11,717 nucleotides of DNA, from positions 1 through 11,717 of the forward strand of contig CAAENL010000209.1 in assembly GCA_900757335.1 (NCBI GenBank), given 5' to 3'. The position numbers and the translations under genes are program-made. This stretch comes from Clostridia bacterium (GTDB lineage: Bacteria > Bacillota > Clostridia > Oscillospirales > Acutalibacteraceae). Under the pieces are notes generated by a model. The model was not told where the DNA came from. It saw only the letters and a list, made by a program, of their open reading frames with translations, and made no database searches. Shown here in pieces: positions 5,794 through 11,717 of this stretch; position 1 is the stretch's first letter, and every line of letters starts with the position of its first letter.

Positions 5794-7116
5794 CTACTTA
5801 AAAAATTTAGGAAATCTAAATCCGGGAATACCTTTTTTAAATTTTTTCATTACTTTTTGCATCTGCTCAAATTGCTTTAAAAGTTTATTCACATCTTCTA
5901 CTTTAACGCCGCTTCCTTTAGCAATTCTTTTCTTTCGAGAAGGATTTATTATGGATGGCTTTTTTCTCTCTTCTTCGGTCATAGATAAAATTATAGAATA
6001 AGTTCTGTCCATTATTCTGTCGTCTATATCTACGTCTTTGAGCTGTTTGTCCATTCCGGGCAATTTTGTCAAAATAGATTTAAGTGGTCCCATTTTTTTA
6101 ATTTGAAGCATTTGGTTTTTTAAATCATTCAAATCAAAACTGTTTTTCTGAAGCTTTTGAGCCATTTTTTCGGCTTCCTTTTTGTCAAAGTTAGCCGTTG
6201 CATCTTCGATTAGGGTTAAAACATCTCCCATGCCCAAAATTCTTGAAGCCATTCTGTCAGGGTGAAAATCTTCTAAATTTTCCGGCTTTTCACCTGTACC
6301 TATAAACTTTATGGGCTTTCCTGTCATTGCCTTTACTGAAAGTGCCGCTCCGCCTCTTGTATCGCCGTCAAGCTTTGTTAAAATAACGCCTGTGATATCA
6401 AGCAAATCATTAAAAGACTTTGCAACGTTAACTGCATCCTGTCCTGTCATTGCGTCTACTACCAGCAAAACTTCTTGCGGATTCAAAACGGATTTGAGTT
6501 CTTTTAATTCATTCATTAAATCTTCGTCAATATGCAAACGTCCTGCAGTATCAACAATTATAACGTCGTTGCCGTGATCTTTGGCATATGAAACTGCTTC
6601 ACGAGAAATATCAGAAGGATTTTTATTTCCGAGTTCAAAAACTTCTACGCCAATCTGTTTGCCTAAAATCTGAAGTTGTTCAATCGCAGCAGGACGATAA
6701 ATATCACACGCAACCAAAAGCGGTCTGTGACCTTGCTTTTTGAATTTAAAAGCAAGTTTTGCACAGTGAGTGGTCTTTCCTGAACCTTGCAAACCGCACA
6801 TCAAAATAACTGTAGGTGGTTTTGATGAAAACTTAACTTGGTTTTTCTCTTCACCCATTAAATTTACAAGTTCTTCGTTTACTATTTTCACTACCATCTG
6901 AGCCGGAGTTAAACTATCCATTACCTGAGCCCCTACGGCTCTTTCGATTACTCTATTAGTGAAATCCTTTGCTACTTTGTAATTTACATCGGCTTCCAAC
7001 AATGCCAGTCGTACTTCCCTCATGGAACTTTTTACATCGTTTTCCGTCAATTTTCCTTTTGATCTCAGCTTTTTAAATGCAGCCGAAATTTTTTCGGAAA
7101 GATTTTCAAACGCCAA
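5794..7116 (-). CDS. ffh: Signal recognition particle GTPase Ffh
   Basis: A 440-residue SRP54 protein that binds 4.5S/scRNA and signal sequences and delivers ribosomes to FtsY at the membrane. The N domain (1-95) has the ALLEADVNY motif. The G domain has the P-loop GLQGSGKTT (108-116), ACDIYRPAA, DTAGR (189-193) and TKLDGDTRGG (247-256). The M domain (about 310-440) has LTKLPGM, the RNA-binding NPSRKKRIAKGSG segment and a Met-rich C-terminus (FEQMQKVMKKF). Length is normal. The start is TTG (7114-7116), with AGGGTGA 4 nt before it; a TTG start may limit its level relative to its neighbours. It follows ylxM by 38 bp. Confidence 0.98.
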   Translation of the reverse strand: MAFENLSEKISAAFKKLRSKGKLTENDVKSSMREVRLALLEADVNYKVAKDFTNRVIERAVGAQVMDSLTPAQMVVKIVNEELVNLMGEEKNQVKFSSKPPTVILMCGLQGSGKTTHCAKLAFKFKKQGHRPLLVACDIYRPAAIEQLQILGKQIGVEVFELGNKNPSDISREAVSYAKDHGNDVIIVDTAGRLHIDEDLMNELKELKSVLNPQEVLLVVDAMTGQDAVNVAKSFNDLLDITGVILTKLDGDTRGGAALSVKAMTGKPIKFIGTGEKPENLEDFHPDRMASRILGMGDVLTLIEDATANFDKKEAEKMAQKLQKNSFDLNDLKNQMLQIKKMGPLKSILTKLPGMDKQLKDVDIDDRIMDRTYSIILSMTEEERKKPSIINPSRKKRIAKGSGVKVEDVNKLLKQFEQMQKVMKKFKKGIPGFRFPKFFK

Positions 7117-7154
7117 AGTATCACCCTGCTTTCAAATTCACACTCAAATTAATA

Positions 7155-7517
7155 TCAATCGTGTATGTACTTATTTAATATATCAAAAATATATTTAAGT
7201 TTTTCTTTCGGATATGTAACACCGCACTTAACCATTGTGTTTTCTAAGTCTTTAGCAGCTTTCTCAAGAGAAATTAAATCTTTTTTCAATAAATCGTTCT
7301 TCTCTAAAAAGTGAAGTTTATTTTCAGTTTCAAATAAGAAAGATTCCGCTCTCTTTATGGATTCGCATATTCCCTGACGAGTTTTACCGACATTATCGGC
7401 TATCTCCGAAAGAGACAAATCAAAATTATAGTATGCATCAACATAATAGTACTGCGTTTCAGACAAAAGACTGCCGTATATATCTAAAAGAATCGGAATT
7501 TTAACTTTTTTATCCAT
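7155..7517 (-). CDS. ylxM: YlxM-family helix-turn-helix protein
   Basis: A 120-residue YlxM/p13-like protein. The N-terminal half has a sigma-70 region 4-like HTH: DLSLSEIADNVGKTRQGICE (about 33-52), followed by SIKRAESFL. The C-terminal half is a charged helical region. The family is nearly always encoded before ffh, as here, and in streptococci YlxM assists SRP. A role in DNA binding is implied by the fold but not shown. It is the first gene of the minus-strand operon. AAGGA lies 12 nt before the ATG, a longer than usual spacing. Confidence 0.92.
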   Translation of the reverse strand: MDKKVKIPILLDIYGSLLSETQYYYVDAYYNFDLSLSEIADNVGKTRQGICESIKRAESFLFETENKLHFLEKNDLLKKDLISLEKAAKDLENTMVKCGVTYPKEKLKYIFDILNKYIHD

Positions 7518-7575
7518 ACATTCACGTTTTCCTTCAGGTTTTATCTGTCAACAAATTATCTTTACAGCATATATC

Positions 7576-7604
7576 AGTTTATATTATTTTTAAATCGGTG
7601 TCAA
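7576..7604 (-). promoter_or_regulatory. Probable promoter of the ylxM-trmD operon
   Basis: On the minus strand a perfect TTGACA (7604-7599) is 17 bp from TAAACT (7581-7576), a modest -10. It lies about 60 bp before ylxM. A second TTGACA closer to the gene has no -10 after it. Confidence 0.5.
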
Positions 7605-7685
7605 TAGATTTTCTTAAATTCGTAATAACCAAACACGTTTATCCATATTATTAAAAGAAAAACACATTTGGTTAGAGGAATAGTT

Positions 7686-8576
7686 ATGCATATAAATTTT
7701 TATATTAAAAAAAAGATGAAAAATAAATTCATTTTATCGGTTTTTTCAGTTATATTCGCAGCAATTTTTTTGTTTGGTATTTCGTTTAACTCGCAGAAAA
7801 CTTCCGTATCTCAAGAATCTGAAAACTATATAAAATTACCAGTGATAATGTACCACATGTTATTAAAAAATCCAAAGAATAATAAATTTATAATTTCGGA
7901 AAAAGATTTTGAAGACGACCTCAAATATATAAACGCAAACGGATACACAACCATTACTGTAAATGATTTAATAGAATACACCGAAAACAAAAAAGAACTA
8001 CCTAAAAAGCCGATACTCCTTACATTTGACGACGGTGCTTACAATAATTATCTTTATGCATTTCCTCTTGCAAAAAAATATAATGCAAAATTTGTTTTTT
8101 CACCTATAGCAAGGGAGGCTGACAGATATTCGGAAGTAAAAGACGAATCACCCGAATACGCTCATGCAAACTGGGAAAAAATTGCCGAAATGTCCAACTC
8201 GGGAAATGTGGAAATTCAAAATCATACTTACAATATGCACTCAGCAAAAAAACCAAGAATAGGATGCACTAAGAAGGACGGTGAATCGCAGGAAATTTAC
8301 AAAAAAAAGCTCTCCAAAGATTTGGAAAAAGCTCAAAATTTAATATACGAAAAAACCGGAATTAAACCTACAGCTTTCTTCTATCCTTTCGGAGCATGCA
8401 GCAAATGCTCAGAAGACGTTATAAAATCACTGGGATTTAAATCTACTTTTATGTGTGAAAGTCGAGTAAACAAAATAACAAAAGACCCTAACTGTTTATT
8501 CGGATTGGGACGATTTTTACGCCCGCCTGGCGTGCCTGCAGCAAAATTTTTTTCTAAATGGGAAAAAGTCAAATAA
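7686..8576 (+). CDS. Membrane-anchored polysaccharide deacetylase (CE4)
   Basis: A 296-residue protein with a basic N-terminus (KKKMKNK), one membrane segment (about 13-33) and an extracellular NodB-homology domain. CE4 motifs: YH near LPVIMYHM (51-58); TFDDG (113-117) with catalytic-base Asp115 and metal-binding Asp116; HTYNMH with metal ligands His180 and His185; and FYPFG (232-236). The order and the YPFG form resemble PgaB/IcaB-like and Clostridial wall deacetylases. Such enzymes remove N-acetyl groups from GlcNAc polymers or peptidoglycan; the substrate is not determinable. I use ATG 7686, with AGAGGA 6 nt before it, not the in-frame TTG at 7668, which lacks a ribosome site. Its last 37 codons are duplicated downstream. 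Confidence 0.9.
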   Translation: MHINFYIKKKMKNKFILSVFSVIFAAIFLFGISFNSQKTSVSQESENYIKLPVIMYHMLLKNPKNNKFIISEKDFEDDLKYINANGYTTITVNDLIEYTENKKELPKKPILLTFDDGAYNNYLYAFPLAKKYNAKFVFSPIAREADRYSEVKDESPEYAHANWEKIAEMSNSGNVEIQNHTYNMHSAKKPRIGCTKKDGESQEIYKKKLSKDLEKAQNLIYEKTGIKPTAFFYPFGACSKCSEDVIKSLGFKSTFMCESRVNKITKDPNCLFGLGRFLRPPGVPAAKFFSKWEKVK

Positions 8577-8650
8577 TTAAAATGGAGTGATTCACAATGT
8601 TTACAGCTTATACAGAAACACGAAATGTTAGCGGAAAGTATGAACGTTAT
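8465..8650 (+). repeat. Tandem duplication, copy 1
   Basis: The first of two direct repeats offset by exactly 189 bp (63 codons). It covers the last 37 codons of the deacetylase, the 20-bp gap with its ribosome site, and the first codons of a copy of the next gene. Compared with copy 2 there are 11 differences in 186 positions, and the central 98 bp (8499-8596) are identical. Confidence 0.95.
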
Positions 8651-8662
8651 CCTAGTAAATAA
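8597..8662 (+). pseudogene. Truncated duplicate of the amidase-like gene start
   Basis: ATG at 8597, with GGAG upstream, opens a 21-residue frame beginning MFTAYTETRNVSGKYE. This matches the first 16 residues of the intact gene at 8786 (MPTAYTETRNVSGNYE) apart from two changes, and then runs into unrelated sequence and TAA 8660-8662 at the repeat junction. It retains signals for translation, so a 21-residue peptide could be made, but nothing suggests a function. Confidence 0.8.
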
Positions 8663-8839
8663 AATAGCAAAAGACCCTAACTGCTTGTTCGGATTGGGAC
8701 GATTTTTACGCCCGCCTGGCGTGCCTGCAGCAAAATTTTTTTCTAAATGGGAAAAAGTCAAATAATTAAAATGGAGTGATTCACAGTGCCTACAGCATAT
8801 ACAGAAACACGAAATGTTAGCGGAAATTATGAATATTAT
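8654..8839 (+). repeat. Tandem duplication, copy 2
   Basis: The second direct repeat, 189 bp after copy 1. It contains a 5'-truncated copy of the deacetylase C-terminus, the ribosome site and the true start of the amidase-like gene. The start codon is GTG here and ATG in copy 1. Only three bases (8651-8653) separate the two copies. Confidence 0.95.
8655..8765 (+). pseudogene. Remnant of the deacetylase C-terminus
   Basis: Thirty-six codons reading VNKIAKDPNCLFGLGRF and onward to KWEKVK-stop repeat the deacetylase tail with one amino-acid change (Thr to Ala). An ATG at 8640 lies in the same frame and would give a 41-residue product, but it has no convincing ribosome site and no catalytic part. 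Confidence 0.8.
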
Positions 8840-9466
8840 TTGAAATTAATAATAAACGAAATAAATGAATGCTTGAATCTAAGCGGAATAAGTTACTCGG
8901 AAGAAAATCAAGTTCCACAAAAAAATTCCGACAGTGTAAAAATTATATTTACAGAAAATTCTGAGTCGAATATAATCCCTGCCGATACCCGAGGAATATA
9001 TATTTTTTTCACTCCCGGTAATCCCGAATCAAAACGCCTCGCAACAATACTCAGCAAAAATTTAGGAAACATATATTATGATTCTGTAGACGTAAAAATG
9101 ATTTCTGAAAATATAAACGAAAATAGCGAGAATTCAGAAATTCCAACTGTGACCATAGGACTTGGTTTTGAAAACAACGACGAAGACATTGAATGGATTC
9201 GCGAAAACACCGAAAACATAGCCAAAAGCGTAGTGATGTCTCTTTCGGAATATTTTGGGCTTCCGTTTGTTTCGTGCAAAAAAACAAATATAGGCATGAC
9301 CAACAACGACATAACTTTAAGAAAACGCCCTTCCGAAACGTCACAAATTACAGACAGTTTGCCCGCAAACACAAAAGTTAAAATAGTAAGCCAATGGGAA
9401 GACTGGTATCTTATAGGCGAAAACGGAAATTTAGGATATGTTCAAACCAAATATATAACCGTATAA
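8786..9466 (+). CDS. Degenerate amidase-like protein with C-terminal SH3b domain
   Basis: A 226-residue protein with a GTG start; GGAG lies about 10 nt before it. Residues 1-165 look like the shell of a Clostridial Amidase_3 (N-acetylmuramoyl-L-alanine amidase): NYEYYLKLIINEI near the start, ESKRLATILSKNLGNIYY in the middle, and IEWIRENTENIAKSVV before SEYFGLPFV. The zinc/catalytic positions appear lost. Where active enzymes have the LHSNA motif this has FTENS (His to Thr56), and where they have VExGF this has IGLGF (Glu to Gly125). Residues 168-226 are an SH3b domain (TLRKRPSETS, VKIVSQWEDWYLI, GYVQTKYI) of the kind that binds cell wall. No signal peptide is visible. A wall-binding or regulatory pseudo-enzyme is inferred. 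Confidence 0.7.
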   Translation: MPTAYTETRNVSGNYEYYLKLIINEINECLNLSGISYSEENQVPQKNSDSVKIIFTENSESNIIPADTRGIYIFFTPGNPESKRLATILSKNLGNIYYDSVDVKMISENINENSENSEIPTVTIGLGFENNDEDIEWIRENTENIAKSVVMSLSEYFGLPFVSCKKTNIGMTNNDITLRKRPSETSQITDSLPANTKVKIVSQWEDWYLIGENGNLGYVQTKYITV

Positions 9467-9550
9467 TTGTTTGATTAAAATTTCGTAGACATACCGAAAA
9501 TTAAATTGTAAAATAGTTTTAAACCATATAATTCAAACGAGGAGAAAGTT

Positions 9551-10957
9551 GTGTATAAAAATTACGATGAATTTATTGAAAATATAAGAAATAAAAAAAT
9601 TATGTTCTGCGGTATAGGAAGAAGTAATCTTCCGTTTATAGATTCTCTTACTCAAAAAAATATACCCGTGACGGTATATGATTCAAAACAGGAGTGTAAT
9701 TTAAACGAAAAACTTGTAAAACAGCTCAAAGAAAATAAATTTATAGATTTACGTCTTCACGACGAAAGCGTATGGCAAGAAAAAAATGATGTGATAATAA
9801 GGACTCCCGGAATGAACTTTTTTTGCGACAAACTTTTAAAAGCAGCAGAAAAAGGAGCTATAATCACTTCCGAAATGGAAATATTTTTTGATGTCTGCCC
9901 CTGCCCCATAATAGGAATTACAGGCAGCGACGGCAAAACAACAGTTTCAACACTTATTTACAAAATGTTGAAATCAGAAGGTATAACAACTTATTTAGGA
10001 GGAAACATCGGTTCCCCGCTTTTAACTAAAGTACCCAAAATGAAAAAAAGTGATATTGCAATCGTGGAATTATCAAGTTTTCAGCTTATATCCATGAGAA
10101 GAAGCCCTGAAATAGCAGTTGTTACAAATATCTCCCCAAATCATTTGGACGTTCACAAAGACATGGCAGAATATATAGATGCAAAAAAACAAATACTGTT
10201 GCACCAAAATGCATTTTCAAAAGCGGTACTAAACTTTGACAATCCCGAAACTCGAAAAATGAAAGATATAACTCGGGCAAAAACAGTATTTTTCAGTCGT
10301 TTAAACAAATTAAAAAACGGCATTTGGCTCGATGATTCCGGCAATATAGTAATGTCTGACGGCAAAACCGATAAAATCATTATTAATACATCGGAAATAA
10401 AGATTCCGGGTTATCACAACATAGAAAATTACATGGCTGCCATTGCAGCGGTATCGGATTTTGTTTCAACTGAAAAAGTAAAAGAAACTGCAAATTCTTT
10501 TTTCGGAGTTGAACACAGAATCGAGTTCGTAGAAAAAATAAACGGAGTTACCTACTACAATGATTCGATAGCGTCAACTCCAAACCGAACAATTAAAGGA
10601 GTGCTGTCTCTTTTTGACAAAAAAATAATATTAATAGCAGGAGGATATGATAAAAACATACCTTTTGATTCTTTGGCGGAAAAAATTACAGATAAAGTTT
10701 CGTCGCTCATATTATTGGGAAAAACTTCGGATAAAATAGAAGCAGAAATTTTAAAATCAAAAAATTACAAAGAAAACAACCCAAAAATAATTAAAGTAAA
10801 TTCCATGCAACAAGCTGTAGAAACCGCGTCAAGTATTTCTTCTTTCGGTGATATAGTGGTACTGTCTCCTGCGTGTGCAAGTTTTGATTTATATAAAGAT
10901 TTCGAAGAAAGAGGAAACAATTTTAAAAGCTTGGTAAAATCTATTGCCAAAAATTAA
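9551..10957 (+). CDS. murD: UDP-N-acetylmuramoyl-L-alanine--D-glutamate ligase MurD
   Basis: A 468-residue Mur ligase that adds D-glutamate to UDP-MurNAc-L-Ala using ATP, in the cytoplasmic stage of peptidoglycan synthesis. N-terminal nucleotide-sugar domain with FCGIGRSN and RTPGM; central ATPase domain with P-loop GITGSDGKTT (122-131), ELSSFQL and NISPNHLDVH; C-terminal domain with VEHRIEFV, NDSIASTP, IAGGYDKN and LSPACASFDLYKDFEERG. GTG start, with GAGGAGA directly upstream. It follows the amidase-like gene by 84 bp with no terminator, so co-transcription with the envelope genes is likely. It stands apart from a dcw cluster. Length is slightly above the usual 450. Confidence 0.96.
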   Translation: MYKNYDEFIENIRNKKIMFCGIGRSNLPFIDSLTQKNIPVTVYDSKQECNLNEKLVKQLKENKFIDLRLHDESVWQEKNDVIIRTPGMNFFCDKLLKAAEKGAIITSEMEIFFDVCPCPIIGITGSDGKTTVSTLIYKMLKSEGITTYLGGNIGSPLLTKVPKMKKSDIAIVELSSFQLISMRRSPEIAVVTNISPNHLDVHKDMAEYIDAKKQILLHQNAFSKAVLNFDNPETRKMKDITRAKTVFFSRLNKLKNGIWLDDSGNIVMSDGKTDKIIINTSEIKIPGYHNIENYMAAIAAVSDFVSTEKVKETANSFFGVEHRIEFVEKINGVTYYNDSIASTPNRTIKGVLSLFDKKIILIAGGYDKNIPFDSLAEKITDKVSSLILLGKTSDKIEAEILKSKNYKENNPKIIKVNSMQQAVETASSISSFGDIVVLSPACASFDLYKDFEERGNNFKSLVKSIAKN

Positions 10958-10979
10958 ACTTATTTAATTTTATTAACTA

Positions 10980-11007
10980 TTGACATATTTTATCAAAAGA
11001 TTATAAT
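10980..11007 (+). promoter_or_regulatory. Promoter of the double-glycine peptide gene
   Basis: Perfect TTGACA (10980-10985) and perfect TATAAT (11002-11007), 16 bp apart, with a predicted start near 11014. Both hexamers match consensus exactly, so the gene could be strongly expressed unless repressed. The -10 falls inside an inverted repeat. Confidence 0.88.
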
Positions 11008-11029
11008 AAAATACGTAATTTTATTATAA
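11001..11029 (+). repeat. 12-bp inverted repeat spanning -10 to ribosome site
   Basis: TTATAATAAAAT (11001-11012) and ATTTTATTATAA (11018-11029) are perfect inverted copies around ACGTA. The left arm contains the -10 box and the right arm ends on the AAGGA ribosome site (11028-11032). The symmetry across the expected transcription start suggests a repressor operator. Because the left arm is mostly not transcribed, an RNA hairpin is less likely. Confidence 0.6.
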
Positions 11030-11042
11030 GGATGTGGTAAAA

Positions 11043-11417
11043 ATGAATTTATCTACAGAAAAAGCTAAAGAACTTGCTCAAAATCCTAAATTCATGGAAG
11101 AGCTTAGTAGTGTAATCAACGATGAGGCAAAATGCTTGGATTTATTCAAAAAATATGAAACAGAACTCTCAAAAGAAGAATATCAAGAGTTATTAAAATT
11201 TAAAAAACAAGCAGAGCTTTTGTCTGAAAAGGAACTTAAAGACATCGCCGGAGGAGGAGACGACATTATTATTATACGTTCCCGCGAAAAACCACCGCAA
11301 CCTATAACACCATCACGACCTTTAACAGATGGAGAAGGAATTGCTGTAGGCGGAGCTCTTGCTGTTCTGGGAATCGCTATTGCTACAGTTTGTGCCATTC
11401 GAAAATTTAGCAAATAA
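11043..11417 (+). CDS. Double-glycine-leader peptide, bacteriocin/RiPP-like precursor
   Basis: A 124-residue protein. Residues 1-71 look like a helical Nif11-type or related leader: Leu/Glu/Lys-rich helices (STEKAKELAQNPKFMEEL) and a final LSEKELKDIAGG, the classic site cut by C39-peptidase ABC exporters. The predicted core of about 53 residues starts GDDIIIIRSREK, continues through a Pro-rich stretch (PPQPITPSRP) and ends in a glycine-rich hydrophobic segment (about 99-119, GIAVGGALAVLGIAI) with a basic tail RKFSK. It has one Cys in the core, so lanthipeptide rings are unlikely. I use ATG 11043 (AAGGA 10 nt before) rather than GTG 11034, which overlaps the ribosome site. No modification, transport or immunity gene is in the window. 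A bacteriocin is most likely; a membrane-anchored peptide is the alternative. Confidence 0.7.
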   Translation: MNLSTEKAKELAQNPKFMEELSSVINDEAKCLDLFKKYETELSKEEYQELLKFKKQAELLSEKELKDIAGGGDDIIIIRSREKPPQPITPSRPLTDGEGIAVGGALAVLGIAIATVCAIRKFSK

Positions 11418-11471
11418 TCAATTTATACTCATGTGTGAAATTTTAAACCGTTTTGTTTTATTCTAGTTATA

Positions 11472-11500
11472 AAAGCCGCCGATACATTCGGTGGTTTTTT
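11472..11500 (+). terminator. Rho-independent terminator after the peptide gene
   Basis: An 11-bp stem with two G-U pairs (AAAGCCGCCGA with TCGGTGGTTTT), a 5-nt loop TACAT and six T in a row (11495-11500). It lies 54 bp after the stop and makes the peptide gene a single-gene transcription unit. Confidence 0.9.
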
Positions 11501-11717
11501 ATGCAATTAAAAATATACTGAAATTTCAATACTTTATTTAAAAATATTTCTCTTAAAACCACAGTAAACACAATATTTTATTTTTACAAATATTTTTAAA
11601 TGAATTATATTAGTTTTTTGATTTCAATCTTACGCTACAGGATTTAACTTTCAGAAGTATTTCCAGAATTTTATTAAAATATCATAAAAATATACTTAAA
11701 TTTCAAAAATCTATTGA
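11501..11717. other. AT-rich end of window without a gene
   Basis: No frame with a ribosome site is open on either strand and I saw no tRNA or strong hairpin. If the peptide gene has export or immunity partners, they must start beyond the right edge or lie elsewhere. Confidence 0.5.

Noticed and set aside
7626-7674. Inverted repeat TAACCAAA/TTTGGTTA before the deacetylase
   Set aside because: Only 8 bp with a 33-nt loop in AT-rich DNA; too weak to call a regulatory structure.
7668-7685. TTG start 18 bp upstream for the deacetylase
   Set aside because: No ribosome site precedes it, while AGAGGA is ideally placed for the ATG at 7686.
8381-8761. Minus-strand frame of 126 codons with an internal repeat
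   Set aside because: It is the antisense of the deacetylase tail and its duplicate. The internal repeat in the protein only reflects the DNA duplication, and there is no ribosome site.
8640-8765. 41-codon frame across the duplication
   Set aside because: It is the deacetylase tail remnant given an ATG by chance at the junction; no good ribosome site and no active-site part.
9051-9381. Overlapping frames on both strands inside the amidase-like gene
   Set aside because: Shadows of the coding frame: no ribosome sites, and compositions typical of antisense translation.
9527-9532. TATAAT before murD as a promoter
   Set aside because: No -35 at proper distance, and the predicted start would fall inside the ribosome site, leaving no leader.

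Overview
The window comes from an AT-rich, low-GC Gram-positive bacterium, most likely a member of the Clostridia (Oscillospiraceae/Ruminococcaceae-like). This is inferred from the ylxM-ffh-rpsP-khpA-rimM-trmD operon order, sigma-A-type promoters, strong AGGAGG ribosome sites, TTG/GTG starts, a stand-alone GlmU-like left-handed beta-helix protein and a clostridial-style HPr paralogue. No phage, transposase, CRISPR array or rRNA was seen.

Layout. 1-491: 3' part of a plus-strand DUF4352-type secreted protein, cut short by an in-frame TAA 17 codons before its natural end. 505-721: two terminator hairpins and a minus-strand initiator tRNA-fMet with its own consensus promoter. 722-1145: gene-free AT-rich DNA ending in a promoter. 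1146-3358: a plus-strand operon of an OmpR-family response regulator, a soluble sensor-less histidine kinase, and a GlmU-like LbH acyltransferase domain. In the last two genes a hairpin lies between the ribosome site and the start codon. 3387-3695: minus-strand HPr paralogue with Tyr at the active-site His15 position. 3932-7517: minus-strand translation/secretion operon ylxM-ffh-rpsP-khpA-rimM-trmD, with no rplS after trmD. 7686-10957: plus-strand cell-envelope cluster: membrane-anchored polysaccharide deacetylase, degenerate amidase-like protein with an SH3b domain, and murD. The first two are separated by a 189-bp tandem duplication spanning the gene junction. 11043-11417: a small peptide with its own promoter, a double-glycine leader and a hydrophobic, glycine-rich C-terminus, followed by a strong terminator.

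How the parts fit. The minus operon serves ribosome maturation, tRNA methylation and co-translational targeting. The envelope cluster concerns peptidoglycan precursor synthesis and wall-glycan modification or binding. The two-component pair has no membrane sensor of its own, so its input must come through another protein.

Most interesting signals: the double-glycine bacteriocin/RiPP-like precursor with an inverted repeat joining its -10 box to its ribosome site; the repeated ribosome site-hairpin-start arrangement; the His15-to-Tyr HPr; the gene-junction tandem duplication; and the apparently catalytically dead amidase. No database search was possible. Family names rest on motifs recognised by eye.
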